From contig JAKAYF010000013.1 of NCBI GenBank assembly GCA_021816465.1, positions 1-37,543 on the forward strand: a stretch of DNA of 37,543 bases, read 5' to 3'. The position numbers and the translations under genes were made by a program. Each line of letters opens with the position of its first letter. Position 1 is the stretch's first letter. This document shows, one piece after another, positions 7,997-16,538 of this stretch. The notes beneath the pieces were generated by a model that did no database searches, had not been told where the DNA came from, and saw nothing but the letters and a program-made list of their open reading frames with translations. This DNA is from Nitrospirota bacterium. Lineage in GTDB: Bacteria > Nitrospirota > Leptospirillia > Leptospirillales > Leptospirillaceae.

Positions 7997-8730
7997 GAGA
8001 CCTTCCCATCCTCGATATAGAGCCAGCGCTGACAATACTGGCAGCTCATGATCCGCTTTCTCTTCTTAACTTCGGTGACGGTTCTCGGCGGAAGGGTGAT
8101 ACGGCATGATTCACAGGCACCATCGATCACGCGGGTGATGACCTGACCGTTTTTCTGGGAAGACCTGAGACGCTGATAAGTTTCAAGGAGATCTTCATCA
8201 AAGCTCTTTTCAAGATCCTTTCTGGCCGTTTCGATCTCCTCAATGCGAAGCTTGCGCTCTTCGTTCTGAGCAGAGACACGAGCCGCCTCTTCCCGGTACA
8301 GCTCTTTTTTACGGAGCAGATCTTCTTGCAGAAGCTCGATCTTTTTTGCCAGACTGGCCTGAGCTTCCAGATTGGCAAGAATCTCTTCCTCCATCCGGTC
8401 CTTCTCATCCCGACGAAACTCCGCTTCAGCCAAAAAGGCCTGAATATCACGGGCATGCTTTAAATCCTTCTGCCTCTTCTTTCCTTCCAGAAGAAGCATT
8501 TCCGTATCCTTCAGGTCCATCTCGATCTTTTGGTGGCTGGCCTCAAGCCCGATCAACTCCTCCTTCGAGCTGTCAAGACTTTTCTCAAGGGACTCAAGAT
8601 TGGCCTTTTCCGTTTGAATCGCAGCCAAAGCAACTTCTGTCTGGGCTCTTAGCCTTTGGCCTTCAAGGTCCATGGATTGCAAACGATAAATCAGAGACAA
8701 TGTCTCTTGGAGTGACTGGTCCCCTGACAA
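7993..8730 (-). CDS. Zinc-ribbon protein with long coiled coil (C4-type, zf-RING_7 family)
   Basis: A 245-residue protein. Residues about 10-190 form a heptad-rich, highly charged coiled coil; the C-terminus holds a C4 zinc ribbon with C206, C209, C230 and C233 (CESC ... CQYC). This is the architecture of the widespread bacterial family whose members are often next to RNase H-like genes, as here; its role is poorly defined. The start is TTG at 8730, with AAGGGGG four bases upstream; no ATG occurs until residue 16. It lies 42 bases after the tRNA gene and overlaps the RNase HI-like gene by four bases. Confidence 0.82.
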   Translation of the reverse strand: MSGDQSLQETLSLIYRLQSMDLEGQRLRAQTEVALAAIQTEKANLESLEKSLDSSKEELIGLEASHQKIEMDLKDTEMLLLEGKKRQKDLKHARDIQAFLAEAEFRRDEKDRMEEEILANLEAQASLAKKIELLQEDLLRKKELYREEAARVSAQNEERKLRIEEIETARKDLEKSFDEDLLETYQRLRSSQKNGQVITRVIDGACESCRITLPPRTVTEVKKRKRIMSCQYCQRWLYIEDGKVS

Positions 8731-8772
8731 CCGACCCCCTTTCCCGAACCTCCGGGCGATTATTTATTTATA

Positions 8773-8848
8773 TGGTGGGCCCACCAGGACTCGAACCTGG
8801 AACCAACCGGTTATGAGCCGGTAGCTCTGCCCATTGAGCTATAGGCCC
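8773..8848 (-). tRNA. tRNA with anticodon CAT, probably tRNA-Ile2 (lysidine target)
   Basis: A complete 76-base cloverleaf with encoded CCA. The acceptor stem GGGCCTA pairs with TGGGCCC, the anticodon stem ACCGG/CCGGT holds the loop CTCATAA, and the T arm CCAGG/CCTGG holds TTCGAGT. The anticodon CAT could be elongator Met or Ile2; base pairs C4-G69 and C5-G68, which TilS uses to recognise Ile2 in E. coli, are both present here and favour Ile2. The D loop is not initiator-like and the first acceptor pair is matched, so it is not initiator Met. It starts 10 bases after the rpoD stop codon and is probably cut out of a longer transcript. Confidence 0.95.
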
Positions 8849-8858
8849 CCGCTTATCC

Positions 8859-10661
8859 CTACCAGTCCACAAAGCTCTTAAGCTGCTTGCTTCTGGCGGG
8901 ATGACGAAGCTTTCTGAGTGCTTTGGCCTCAATTTGCCGGATTCTTTCCCGGGTCACATCAAAGTCCTGACCGACCTCTTCAAGAGTATGATCCGTCGAC
9001 TCGCCGATTCCGAACCGTAAACGTATAACTCTTTCCTCGCGATCAGTCAAGGTTCCAAGCGCTTTCCCGATTTTCCGGACAAGATCGTACCGGACAGCGG
9101 AGTCAATCGGCGAGATTGATTTCTTGTCCTCGATGAAGTCTCCGAGATGGCTATCTTCCTCCTCGCCGATCGGCGTTTCAAGAGATATCGGCTCCCTTGC
9201 AATTTTCAAGACTCTCCGGACCTTCTCAACCGGCATCTGCATCTCTTTGGCCAGCTCTTCCGGAAGCGGCTCCCGGCCATACTGCTGGACAAGCTGACGA
9301 GTTGTCCTGATCAGTTTGTTGATCGTCTCGATCATGTGGACAGGAATACGGATCGTCCTTGCCTGATCTGCGATGGCCCTTGTAATCGCCTGCCTGATCC
9401 ACCATGTCGCATACGTGGAGAACTTGAAGCCTCTTCGGTACTCAAACTTGTCGACCGCTTTCATCAGGCCGATATTCCCTTCCTGGATCAGGTCAAGGAA
9501 CTGCAATCCCCTGTTGGTGTAGCGTTTGGCAATGGAGACGACAAGCCGCAGGTTGGCCTTGATCAACTCAGCCTTGGCCTCCCTGACCTTTTCTTCGCCA
9601 ATTTCAAGCTGCTTGGCCCTTTCTCCAATCTCATCCGCCGAGAGAAGGGCATCAGCCTCGGCACTTCGAACCTTTTCCAGCGACTCCCGATAACGCAGGA
9701 GAAGCTCCTGGCGATCGGGATCGGAAAATTTCTCGGGAGCAGCACCGTCGGGACCCATGGCTTCGATCGCCTTGAGAATCTCTTCCCTGGGAACAGCAAG
9801 CTTTCGGCGAATCTGGTCCATTTGCCTGGTCGACTTCTCTATGAGCGAAACGACCTCATGGAGCTGGCGAATCATGAGCTCAACCTGTTTCCGGTGAAGC
9901 TTCATTTCCATGATCAGCTCGACAATATCGGACTTGACCTTGTTGATCTGGTCACGCCCGGCTCTCCGGCGGGAAGAGGTCTTGGGGAGGGAATGCCAGT
10001 TTTCAGCCAGCTCGTTCATCTTTGCAAAATGGGCAGCGAGTTTCTCAGACTGGAGCATGAACTGATCCCGGGCTTCCCTGACGGCGGAAGAGGTCTCTCC
10101 TTCCTCAGAATCCTCAGACTCTTCCTCTTCGAAAACATCGACGATCTCCCTGATCCCCACAACTCCTGTCTCAAATCGCTCTCTCAACAGAAGAATCGTC
10201 TTGATGGTAAAAGGCATTCCAAAGAGAATTCCTGAAACCTCTTTTTGCCCCTCTTCGATTCGCTGGGCAATGGCAATCTCTCCCTCCCTCGTCAAAAGGG
10301 GAACAGCTCCCATTTCCTTTAAATAGAGGCGAACAGGATCATCGATTTTGGAGAGGGCTCCCGGCGTCATATCCATTCCCTCATCGGGATCGTCGTCGCC
10401 TTCCACGATAGCGTGGGGATCCACCTCGTCGAAACCTTCCTCGTCTTCGGAATCAACATCCCCGAAGGCTCCGGCACCACCATCCTCCTCGACGATGTCA
10501 ATATTCATGTCCCCGAAATAGCTCATCAGGTGATCGAGCTGGTCGGAACCGATCGCTTCCGGAGGCAGGACATTGTTCAACTCATCATATGTGAGGTATC
10601 CCCGCTCTTTGCCGAGGCTTATCAGGTCTTTCATTTCATTGAGTTTTTCGCCTTTGCTCAT
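8859..10661 (-). CDS. rpoD: RNA polymerase primary sigma factor RpoD (sigma-70)
   Basis: A 600-residue housekeeping sigma factor. Region 1.1 is about 1-95 and ends in a very acidic stretch; region 1.2 is about 107-140 ([20 protein letters not shown]); a non-conserved segment follows to about 360; region 2 spans about 365-440 with [20 protein letters not shown] and the -10 reading helix [17 protein letters not shown]; region 3 is about 448-520; region 4 is about 525-590 with the -35 reading helix-turn-helix (559-585). ATG at 10661 has GAGAGGAG four bases upstream. It is 132 bases downstream of dnaG; that gap contains GC-rich inverted segments and no clear promoter that I can assign. Third gene of the rpsU-dnaG-rpoD cluster. 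Confidence 0.98.
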   Translation of the reverse strand: MSKGEKLNEMKDLISLGKERGYLTYDELNNVLPPEAIGSDQLDHLMSYFGDMNIDIVEEDGGAGAFGDVDSEDEEGFDEVDPHAIVEGDDDPDEGMDMTPGALSKIDDPVRLYLKEMGAVPLLTREGEIAIAQRIEEGQKEVSGILFGMPFTIKTILLLRERFETGVVGIREIVDVFEEEESEDSEEGETSSAVREARDQFMLQSEKLAAHFAKMNELAENWHSLPKTSSRRRAGRDQINKVKSDIVELIMEMKLHRKQVELMIRQLHEVVSLIEKSTRQMDQIRRKLAVPREEILKAIEAMGPDGAAPEKFSDPDRQELLLRYRESLEKVRSAEADALLSADEIGERAKQLEIGEEKVREAKAELIKANLRLVVSIAKRYTNRGLQFLDLIQEGNIGLMKAVDKFEYRRGFKFSTYATWWIRQAITRAIADQARTIRIPVHMIETINKLIRTTRQLVQQYGREPLPEELAKEMQMPVEKVRRVLKIAREPISLETPIGEEEDSHLGDFIEDKKSISPIDSAVRYDLVRKIGKALGTLTDREERVIRLRFGIGESTDHTLEEVGQDFDVTRERIRQIEAKALRKLRHPARSKQLKSFVDW

Positions 10662-10793
10662 TCCACTCCTCTCAATATCCGGTATTCAGGACTGAACTCT
10701 ATAGGAACCGCACAAAAAACCACACACGAAATCTGCTGCACTCACCAGCAGCTGCCTGGAAAGGGGGCCGCCCTTCCCTTTGGCCTTACGGCA

Positions 10794-12476
10794 TCACAAA
10801 AGCCCCAGGTTCTGTCCAGCGCGCTTTCGCGCCTGAAGACCAAGGCGCCGAACCATCATGACAAGGTCCCCCAAACGCTCATCCCGCCCTTCCGTTCCTG
10901 GCGGAAGAGCCAGCCATGAGGAAATAAGGGGCGGCGAAGCAGAGATCAGCTGCTGTATTTCAAGGTGGGAAGCCCGTGGATTTTCCCAGAGGCTTCCCAG
11001 AATCTCCAGGTAATCTTTTCTTTCCAGAAAAGAGAAATCCCCAAGAGACAAGACTTCGGAAGGATGAGGATCACAACCATCCCCCCACAGCCGGAAAAGC
11101 TCCACAAGGAGATTTTGCTCCTTGAGCTCTCCGTTTGTGATCCGGGATTTCTTGTCCGGCCCGGAAGAAGGGCCGGAGGGCTTTCTCTCTCCTCCCTGAA
11201 GGATCCTTAAAGCCAGAAGGCTTTTGTCGATACCGAAAATACCGGCACCCATCGAAAGAAGGTGATCCTGCTCGACAGGGTCGGGGACCCGCCTCACCAG
11301 CACCTCGAAGCCGGAAAGGATTTCTTCCTTGCCATCACTTGAAAGAGCAAGGACCTGCTTCATCTGCTCGACAACATAAGTCGAAAGAAGCGGAGCTGAG
11401 GAGATCCTGTTTCTCACCGCCTCAAGCCCGTCCCTCCTGACCCACTCGTCAGGGTCAAGCCCATCCGGGATGCCTGCGGCACGAACGGAAATTCTTGAAT
11501 CAAAAACCGTTTTTTCAAGAAGACGGGCCATTGCATCTCTTCCGGCACGATCTCCGTCAAACATCAGGACGACCTCATCAACCATCCGGGACAGATGGAT
11601 GAAGTGGGAGGAGGTCAGTGCCGTTCCCAGCGGGGCTACAACATTGACGAGACCGCACTCCGAGAGGACAATCACGTCAAAATAACCTTCCACCACAACA
11701 GCCTGCCGGGTCTTCTCAAGAGACTCCCTGGCCTGGTCCAGACCAAAAAGAACATCTTTTTTCCGGTAAAAGGCATGCTCTGGAGAGTTCATGTACTTTG
11801 GACCGGCTCCGTCGGAAAGGATCCTGCCACCAAAAGCCACCGTCGCCCCATTCTCTGTCCGGATGGGAATAATCAGACGGCCGTTCATGAAGTCTCTCGC
11901 CCCACCACCTCTCATCGGTCGAATGAGTCCAAACAATTCCATTTCCTTCAACCGTTGGGAGCTGGCATCACGAAGCAACGGGGAAGAACCCTGGGGAGAA
12001 AAGCCCAACCCGAAACGTTCCGCAGTTTTTTTGGAAATTTGACGTTTTTCGAAAAGATATTCCCTGGCAGGTCCTCCGTCAGGAGAAAAAAGGGATTTAC
12101 GGTAGTGCGCCTCAAACTCTCGATAAAGCCCCAGACAAACCTTCCTCCGATCGGAAGCCTCGGAAGAACCGGCACGATCCGGAGGCTGAATGCCGGCCCG
12201 GTCAGCAAGATACTGCAGTGCCTCAGGAAAGCTCTTGTGCTCGAGTTTCTCAACGAAACGAAAAACATCCCCACCGGACTGGCAACCGAAGCAATAGAAA
12301 AGCTGCCGCTCCGGATCGATCTGGAAAGACGGAGTTTTTTCCTCGTGAAACGGGCAAAGAGCCACCCATACCCGGCCCCGCTTTCGCAGAGAAAGACGTC
12401 CTCCCGCTATTGCAAGGAGATCCGATGCCTTCCGAACTCTTTCAAGGTAATCCTTCCGGTCAGAAAAATCTCCCAG
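10794..12476 (-). CDS. dnaG: DNA primase DnaG
   Basis: Makes RNA primers at the replication fork. With the start proposed here it has 560 residues. The CHC2 zinc site is C41, H44, C62 and C65; the TOPRIM centre is E263 (VVVEGYFD) and D307/D309 (MFDGDRAG); the last 140 residues match the helicase-binding end. Conserved primase N-terminal sequence (DYLERVRKASDLLAIAG ... KRGRVW) lies upstream of the first GTG (12365), in the same open frame, so translation must start earlier. The only recognised candidate after the yqeY stop is CTG at 12476, nine bases downstream of that TAA. Seven Gs straddling the yqeY end may act as ribosome site. The exact start codon is uncertain; the upstream extension is not. 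Confidence 0.93.
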   Translation of the reverse strand: MGDFSDRKDYLERVRKASDLLAIAGGRLSLRKRGRVWVALCPFHEEKTPSFQIDPERQLFYCFGCQSGGDVFRFVEKLEHKSFPEALQYLADRAGIQPPDRAGSSEASDRRKVCLGLYREFEAHYRKSLFSPDGGPAREYLFEKRQISKKTAERFGLGFSPQGSSPLLRDASSQRLKEMELFGLIRPMRGGGARDFMNGRLIIPIRTENGATVAFGGRILSDGAGPKYMNSPEHAFYRKKDVLFGLDQARESLEKTRQAVVVEGYFDVIVLSECGLVNVVAPLGTALTSSHFIHLSRMVDEVVLMFDGDRAGRDAMARLLEKTVFDSRISVRAAGIPDGLDPDEWVRRDGLEAVRNRISSAPLLSTYVVEQMKQVLALSSDGKEEILSGFEVLVRRVPDPVEQDHLLSMGAGIFGIDKSLLALRILQGGERKPSGPSSGPDKKSRITNGELKEQNLLVELFRLWGDGCDPHPSEVLSLGDFSFLERKDYLEILGSLWENPRASHLEIQQLISASPPLISSWLALPPGTEGRDERLGDLVMMVRRLGLQARKRAGQNLGLL

Positions 12477-12485
12477 AACCGTAGC

Positions 12486-12944
12486 TTACCCCCCCAGCAG
12501 CGCTTTCACCTTTTGACTGACAATCCGGTTGTCCGCTCGACCCATCGTCCGGGGGGTCAGCCACTTCATGACAGCCCCCATCTCCTTCGCTGACGTGGCA
12601 TGCGTCTCCCTGATCGCTTCGGCGACCAGAGCATCGATCTGCTCACCGGAAAGAGGCTCCGGCATGAACTCCCGGATAATGAGCATCTCGGACTTTTCCT
12701 TTTCGGCGAGATCTTCCCGGCCACCGGCAGTGAACTGGGCAACCGACTCTTCCATCCTCCGCAGCATCCCCGAGAGGAGATCCACAATCTCTTCCTCCGT
12801 CAGCTGCGCATCCCGGCCTTTCTCGATCGCCTTGTTCTTGATCTGGGCCATCACCATCCGCAGAATGGACAACCGCTCTTTCTGACCTGAACGAAGACTG
12901 TCCTTGATATCAGCCTGGATTCTTTCAAGGAGAGAAACAGACAT
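12486..12944 (-). CDS. yqeY: GatB/YqeY-domain protein
   Basis: A 152-residue, helix-rich protein of the YqeY family, which resembles the tRNA-binding tail of the GatB subunit of Asp/Glu-tRNA amidotransferase. The family signature is clear: LLERIQADIKDSLRSGQKER near the N-terminus, LSILRMVMAQIKNK (26-39), and the C-terminal KEMGAVMKWLTPRTMGRAD. A role in tRNA-dependent amidation or in translation is assumed for the family but not proved. ATG at 12944 begins three bases after the rpsU TAG stop, so it is likely translationally coupled. It ends in seven Gs before TAA, in the same frame as dnaG. Its place between rpsU and dnaG is common in many bacterial phyla. Confidence 0.92.
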   Translation of the reverse strand: MSVSLLERIQADIKDSLRSGQKERLSILRMVMAQIKNKAIEKGRDAQLTEEEIVDLLSGMLRRMEESVAQFTAGGREDLAEKEKSEMLIIREFMPEPLSGEQIDALVAEAIRETHATSAKEMGAVMKWLTPRTMGRADNRIVSQKVKALLGG

Positions 12945-12947
12945 AAA

Positions 12948-13145
12948 CTACCGAACCGCCATGCGAGCGCGCTTCAAAGCTTTCTTCCTGGCAGAAAGGG
13001 CCTTCTTCTTTAACCGCACGCTTGGCTTTTCGTAATGTTCCCGCTTCTTGATCTCAGAGAGGATCCCAGCTTTCTCACACTGTTTCTTAAACCGTTTCAA
13101 AGCACTCTCAAAGGACTCATTTTCCTTGATGCGAACACCTGTCAT
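12948..13145 (-). CDS. rpsU: Ribosomal protein S21
   Basis: A 65-residue, very basic small-subunit protein that sits near the 3' end of 16S rRNA and aids mRNA recognition. The sequence has the typical [18 protein letters not shown]-terminus and an arginine/lysine-rich C-terminal helix. ATG at 13145 is preceded by GGAGAG at five bases. First gene of the macromolecular synthesis operon; a sigma-70-like promoter lies at 13201-13229. The stop codon is three bases from the yqeY start. Confidence 0.96.
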   Translation of the reverse strand: MTGVRIKENESFESALKRFKKQCEKAGILSEIKKREHYEKPSVRLKKKALSARKKALKRARMAVR

Positions 13146-13200
13146 AAACTCTCCTTCGTTTTTATCTGACCCCCAATTTCAAAAAAATGGACATTTGTTT

Positions 13201-13229
13201 AGTTTAACTCCTGGAGGAACTTCTGTCAA
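13201..13229 (-). promoter_or_regulatory. Sigma-70-type promoter of the rpsU-yqeY-dnaG-rpoD operon
   Basis: On the minus strand a perfect TTGACA (13224-13229) is followed after 17 bases by TAAACT (13201-13206), about 55 bases before the rpsU start codon. The spacer carries CCTCCAGGAG, a small inverted repeat. Confidence 0.7.
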
Positions 13230-13347
13230 AGAGTCTTTTTCTATCGCCACCTGATACGGTGACAGAAGCCATGCTGGAAGACTGATGGCATATCCGCTTT
13301 TATCGTCATGTCAAAATATGGCTCTGGTGCAGGGAATGTCGAGCATT

Positions 13348-13563
13348 TCAGATTTCCTCACCCATAGTTTTCATGAACGAAAAGAACCCGTGGCCTGTTT
13401 TTTCCAATGAATTGTTGTCCTCAAGCATCCACAGGATTTGCGAAATCTTTTTTTGTCTGATAGCATCGCACCGATATGCCGGCAATATCTCAGGAAGCAT
13501 GGGCTTCAGAACGGCATAAACAGGCCCCAATCCTAATCGGGGTTCACCTTCATGAGCCATCAT
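13348..13563 (-). CDS. Doubtful 71-residue ORF or gene remnant
   Basis: An open frame of 71 codons lies in the 13146-13601 region between rpsU and the HU gene, which is otherwise without a convincing gene. The predicted protein has a balanced composition and no family I recognise. No ribosome-binding site precedes its two ATG codons, and an in-frame stop sits just upstream near 13580. It may be the tail of a decayed gene or a chance frame. Confidence 0.2.
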   Translation of the reverse strand: MMAHEGEPRLGLGPVYAVLKPMLPEILPAYRCDAIRQKKISQILWMLEDNNSLEKTGHGFFSFMKTMGEEI

Positions 13564-13570
13564 CCATAAG

Positions 13571-13582
13571 ATGAGATCTCAT
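13571..13582. repeat. 12-bp perfect palindrome before the HU gene
   Basis: ATGAGATCTCAT reads the same on both strands and lies 19 bases upstream of the HU start codon, just ahead of its ribosome site. Its position would suit an operator, but a 12-base palindrome can arise by chance. Confidence 0.35.
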
Positions 13583-13601
13583 TCGAACAAAGGAGCCTTC
13601 C

Positions 13602-13901
13602 ATGGCCAAATCCACCATGACCAAGTCCGACCTGATCGATGCTATCGCAGCCAAAAGCCCAACCTTGACCAAAAAAGCTGTTGGCGAAGTGGTAGATCAT
13701 CTGTTCAAGACCGTTACGGAAAGTGTTGCCAAAGGGAACGAAGTCAGCGTCGTAGGCTTCGGAAAGTTTCACTCCGTCAAGAGGAAAGCAAGAATGGGCA
13801 GAAACCCGGCAACGGGCGCAGCCATCAAGATTGCGGCAACAACGTCTCCACGTTTTTCAGCTGGAAAAGCCTTCAAGGATGCAGTCGCCAAAAAGAAGTA
13901 A
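13602..13901 (+). CDS. HU/IHF-family histone-like DNA-binding protein
   Basis: A 99-residue nucleoid protein that bends DNA as a dimer. N-terminal helices (MTKSDLIDAIAAKSP ... KKAVGEVVDHLFKTV) are followed by GFGKFHSVKRKARMGRNP (52-69). The intercalating proline lies in NPATG (68-72). The end, FSAGKAFKDAVAKKK, is typical of HU rather than IHF. ATG at 13602 has AGGAG six bases upstream. It is a single-gene unit with its own strong terminator at 13924-13959. HU and IHF cannot always be separated by sequence, so no gene symbol is given. Confidence 0.93.
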   Translation: MAKSTMTKSDLIDAIAAKSPTLTKKAVGEVVDHLFKTVTESVAKGNEVSVVGFGKFHSVKRKARMGRNPATGAAIKIAATTSPRFSAGKAFKDAVAKKK

Positions 13902-13923
13902 TCATTCTACGTTATCATAATGC

Positions 13924-13959
13924 CATCGGGCCTCCCAGCCGGGGTCCGATGTTTTTTTT
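13924..13959 (+). terminator. Rho-independent terminator of the HU gene
   Basis: CATCGGGCC and GGTCCGATG form a nine-pair stem with one G-T pair, around a 10-base loop, followed directly by eight Ts. Confidence 0.9.
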
Positions 13960-14010
13960 CAAACGCCTGCCGCCAGACTCCCCTTCCAAACGAGAAATCC
14001 GATCTCCAAA

Positions 14011-14361
14011 CTATCCCGGTGGCCAGGAAAATGGCCGTCCACCCAAAAGGTGCAAGTGGAGATGATCGACCGTCTGCCCTCCATGGCCTCCCGTGTTGAT
14101 GACCAGGCGAAATCCGTCCCCCATCAGATTTGACCCGGTGGCCGCCTGGACGGAAAGGGCCATCACTTCCCCCCACTCGGACAGGGGTCCTTCAAGGGAC
14201 CATGAAACCATGTCCTTTGCGTGTCTCCTCGGAATGACAAGAAGGTGAACTGGCGCCTTGGGAGCAATATCCCTGATGACGATGGCCGAATCATTCTGAA
14301 AAACAGGGGTTACCGCAATTTCACCCCGAACCATCTTGCAAAACAGACAATCAGCTTCCAC
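14011..14361 (-). CDS. HIT-family nucleotide-binding protein (HINT-like)
   Basis: A 116-residue histidine-triad protein, a class that hydrolyses nucleoside phosphoramidates or adenylylated lysine. The N-terminal CLFCKMVRGEI (5-15) is the Hint form with a CxxC, and the catalytic triad is H100, H102 and H104 in VDHLHLHLLGG. The frame is open further upstream to 14427, but GTG at 14361 is chosen because it has GGGGGAG four bases before it and gives the standard Hint N-terminus. It overlaps the end of hisIE by 11 bases. Last gene of the long run that starts at rho; why a HIT gene follows his genes is unknown, but this neighbour is found elsewhere too. Confidence 0.88.
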   Translation of the reverse strand: MEADCLFCKMVRGEIAVTPVFQNDSAIVIRDIAPKAPVHLLVIPRRHAKDMVSWSLEGPLSEWGEVMALSVQAATGSNLMGDGFRLVINTGGHGGQTVDHLHLHLLGGRPFSWPPG

Positions 14362-15019
14362 CGCTCTCCCCCTTCTTCTCTCTTGAAGCTTTTTCTGCAA
14401 TGCCACCCTTTCCTGTCCGGCGGTCAAGAACGTCCATCACCTCATCGAAAGAGACATGGCTCCGCTCCATCGCAACCCTGACATGAAAAAGGAGGTCGGC
14501 CCACTCTCCCCGGAGGGCCGAGACATTGTCGGACTTGAGCATCTCCACCAGAACCTCGCAGGACTCCTCCACCACTTTTCTTGCCGACTTTTCAGGGAGA
14601 GCCTTCAGGAGGGAAGCCACGTAAGATTCAGCCGGCGAGGCATCCCACCGCGTCTTGACCGTTTTTCCGAGATTGGCCCATACCTCGAAGGACGGACGGG
14701 AACCGCGGAAACTGGCCGTATCAAAACAGCTTTCAAGACCGGTATGACAGGTTGGCCCCTGAGGAGAGGTCAGAAGAAGGATCGCATCCCCGTCACAATC
14801 GACCCTCAGATCCTCCAGAAGAAGTCCGTTTCCCGATGTCTCCCCTTTTTCCCACAACCTGTTGCGGCTTCTGCTCCAGAATACGACTCTGCCTCTTGCG
14901 AGGGTCTCCCGAAGAGATTCTTCATTCATGTACCCCAGCATCAGAACCCGACCGGTCGACTTGTCCTGGACAATTGCCGGAAGAAGTCCGTCCGGGGGAA
15001 AGCAAATTTCCGGAATCAT
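14351..15019 (-). CDS. hisIE: Bifunctional phosphoribosyl-AMP cyclohydrolase / phosphoribosyl-ATP pyrophosphatase HisIE
   Basis: A 222-residue fusion performing steps two and three of histidine synthesis. The HisI part (about 1-115) has [10 protein letters not shown] (27-36), [18 protein letters not shown] (47-64), the metal motif DCDGD (74-78) and Cys residues 91 and 98 of the zinc site. The HisE part (about 127-205) is an all-helical pyrophosphatase domain with KVVEESCEV and EWADLLFHV, matching the usual EE...E and E..D metal positions. ATG at 15019 overlaps the hisF stop as ATGA. Confidence 0.95.
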   Translation of the reverse strand: MIPEICFPPDGLLPAIVQDKSTGRVLMLGYMNEESLRETLARGRVVFWSRSRNRLWEKGETSGNGLLLEDLRVDCDGDAILLLTSPQGPTCHTGLESCFDTASFRGSRPSFEVWANLGKTVKTRWDASPAESYVASLLKALPEKSARKVVEESCEVLVEMLKSDNVSALRGEWADLLFHVRVAMERSHVSFDEVMDVLDRRTGKGGIAEKASREKKGESGGS

Positions 15020-15813
15020 CTCAACTCACCAGAAAGATTGATCGTTTCCGCCGGTTCGGGCAGGGCACGAACAAGCGACCCTTGTTTTGAAAGATATTTT
15101 TTCAGCTCCGGAAGGGAAATCTCGCCGAAATGAAACAGGCTTGCAGCCAGTGCCGCATCGGCGCCAGACTCAAATGCCTTTTGAAAATCTTCCATACTGC
15201 CCGCACCACCGCTTGCGATGATTGGAACATTCACCCTTTGGGAAACGCGACGAATCAGGTCCAGATCATATCCTGACTTAGTTCCGTCACGATCGATCGC
15301 AGTCAGGAGGATCTCCCCCGCACCCCGGGAGACCCCCTGGGAGATCCATTCGAACACATCGATGCCAGTATCCCTGGTCCCTCCATGGGTGAAGACGCGG
15401 TAGCCCGCCCCCGCTTTTTTGGCATCCACCGCAAGAACGACACACTGGCTCCCAAAACGTCGGGCGCAATCGGACAGGAGGGATGGGTCGGAGATCGCCG
15501 CCGAGTTGACGGAAACCTTGTCCGCTCCGGCAAGAAGCAGCCTTCTCATATCTTCGACCTGCCGGACTCCCCCTCCAACCGTAAGAGGGAGAAAAACCTT
15601 TGCAGCGGTTCGGTGCACGACATCCCAGAGGGCTTCCCTGTCCTCAAGCGTCGCCGTAATATCCAGAAGACAAATTTCGTCCGCTCCCATCCGGTCATAG
15701 AGCGAAGCGGTCTCGACAGGATCTCCCGCATCGCGAAGATCCGCAAACATGACACCCTTCACCACCCTTCCCGCCTTCATGTCCAGACAGGGAATGATTC
15801 TCTTGAGGAGCAC
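15016..15813 (-). CDS. hisF: Imidazole glycerol phosphate synthase cyclase subunit HisF
   Basis: A 265-residue (beta-alpha)8 barrel that uses ammonia from HisH to form imidazole glycerol phosphate and AICAR. The chosen GTG start (15813) gives the standard [21 protein letters not shown]-terminus and places the two catalytic aspartates at D11 and D130, exactly as in the Thermotoga enzyme. AAGGAG lies six bases upstream. The frame extends to 15852, inside hisA, but that is rejected. The start is two bases after the hisA stop. Confidence 0.97.
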   Translation of the reverse strand: MLLKRIIPCLDMKAGRVVKGVMFADLRDAGDPVETASLYDRMGADEICLLDITATLEDREALWDVVHRTAAKVFLPLTVGGGVRQVEDMRRLLLAGADKVSVNSAAISDPSLLSDCARRFGSQCVVLAVDAKKAGAGYRVFTHGGTRDTGIDVFEWISQGVSRGAGEILLTAIDRDGTKSGYDLDLIRRVSQRVNVPIIASGGAGSMEDFQKAFESGADAALAASLFHFGEISLPELKKYLSKQGSLVRALPEPAETINLSGELR

Positions 15814-15815
15814 GG

Positions 15816-16538
15816 CTAACTCCTTCCCTGCAAGACGGAAAGCGCTTCGCAAAGATCCATGTCTCCCGTGTAGAGGGCACGGCCAACGATCGCGCCGTCA
15901 ATGCCTCTTTCCCGCAGCTGCTGGAGATCCATCAGGGATGTGACCCCTCCGCTTGCGATGACCGGGACGCGAACCGAGTGCTTGACCTCTTCGGTCCGGT
16001 CAAAGTTCGGCCCCGACAAGAGCCCGTCCCGTGAAATATCCGTATAGACAAATCCCCGGACCCCTTCCTCGACAAGCCGCACCATGACCTCAAGCGGATC
16101 CCGGGTATCAACCGACAGCCACCCTCTCAAGGCAATCGCGCCTTCCTTGACATCAACTCCCACATAAAAGCAGTCCTGATGCTTCTCAACCATTTTTTTC
16201 AGGAAGAACGGATCGGTCAGGGCGGAGGTCCCCAGAATCAGGCGGGAAACGCCGGCATCCAGGTAATTTTGGGCAATTTCCGGCGACCGGATCCCTCCCC
16301 CTGTCTGGACAAAGCCGTCAAAAACCCGAACGATGGAGGAAATGATTCCGATATTGACAGGGTTTCCCTCCCGTGCGCCGTCAAGATCCACAACATGCAG
16401 GTGGGTCGCCCCGGCGGACTTGAACTGGATAGCCATCTGGACAGGGTCTTCCGCGTAGATCGTCTCTTTCGAAAAGTCCCCCTGGGTCAAGCGGACGACA
16501 TGTCCATTCCTGATATCAATTGCTGGATAAAGTTTCAT
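15816..16538 (-). CDS. hisA: Phosphoribosyl formimino-AICAR ribonucleotide isomerase HisA
   Basis: A 240-residue (beta-alpha)8 barrel carrying out the Amadori rearrangement of ProFAR to PRFAR. Catalytic aspartates are D8 (YPAIDIRNG) and D129 (VGVDVKEG), and the phosphate loops VQTGGGIR (77-84) and ASGGV are present. ATG at 16538 overlaps the hisH stop as ATGA, with AGGTGAGAG before it. Confidence 0.97.
   Translation of the reverse strand: MKLYPAIDIRNGHVVRLTQGDFSKETIYAEDPVQMAIQFKSAGATHLHVVDLDGAREGNPVNIGIISSIVRVFDGFVQTGGGIRSPEIAQNYLDAGVSRLILGTSALTDPFFLKKMVEKHQDCFYVGVDVKEGAIALRGWLSVDTRDPLEVMVRLVEEGVRGFVYTDISRDGLLSGPNFDRTEEVKHSVRVPVIASGGVTSLMDLQQLRERGIDGAIVGRALYTGDMDLCEALSVLQGRS

Noticed and set aside
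7397-8020. 207-codon plus-strand ORF
   Set aside because: Spans the antisense of RNase P RNA and the RNase HI-like gene, both well supported on the other strand.
8346-8816. Plus-strand ORF ending with a sequence like PPGLEPGTNRL
   Set aside because: That ending is the antisense reading of a tRNA gene, a known artefact; the rest is antisense to the zinc-ribbon coding sequence.
9147-10235. 362-codon plus-strand ORF
   Set aside because: Lies wholly antisense to rpoD, which is unmistakable; no ribosome site or recognisable domain.
11595-12593. 332-codon plus-strand ORF
   Set aside because: Antisense to dnaG and yqeY; composition is that of a shadow frame, rich in arginine, proline and serine.
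13924-13959. HU terminator hairpin considered as also serving the minus-strand HIT gene
   Set aside because: The minus-strand reading lacks a T-tract after the stem.
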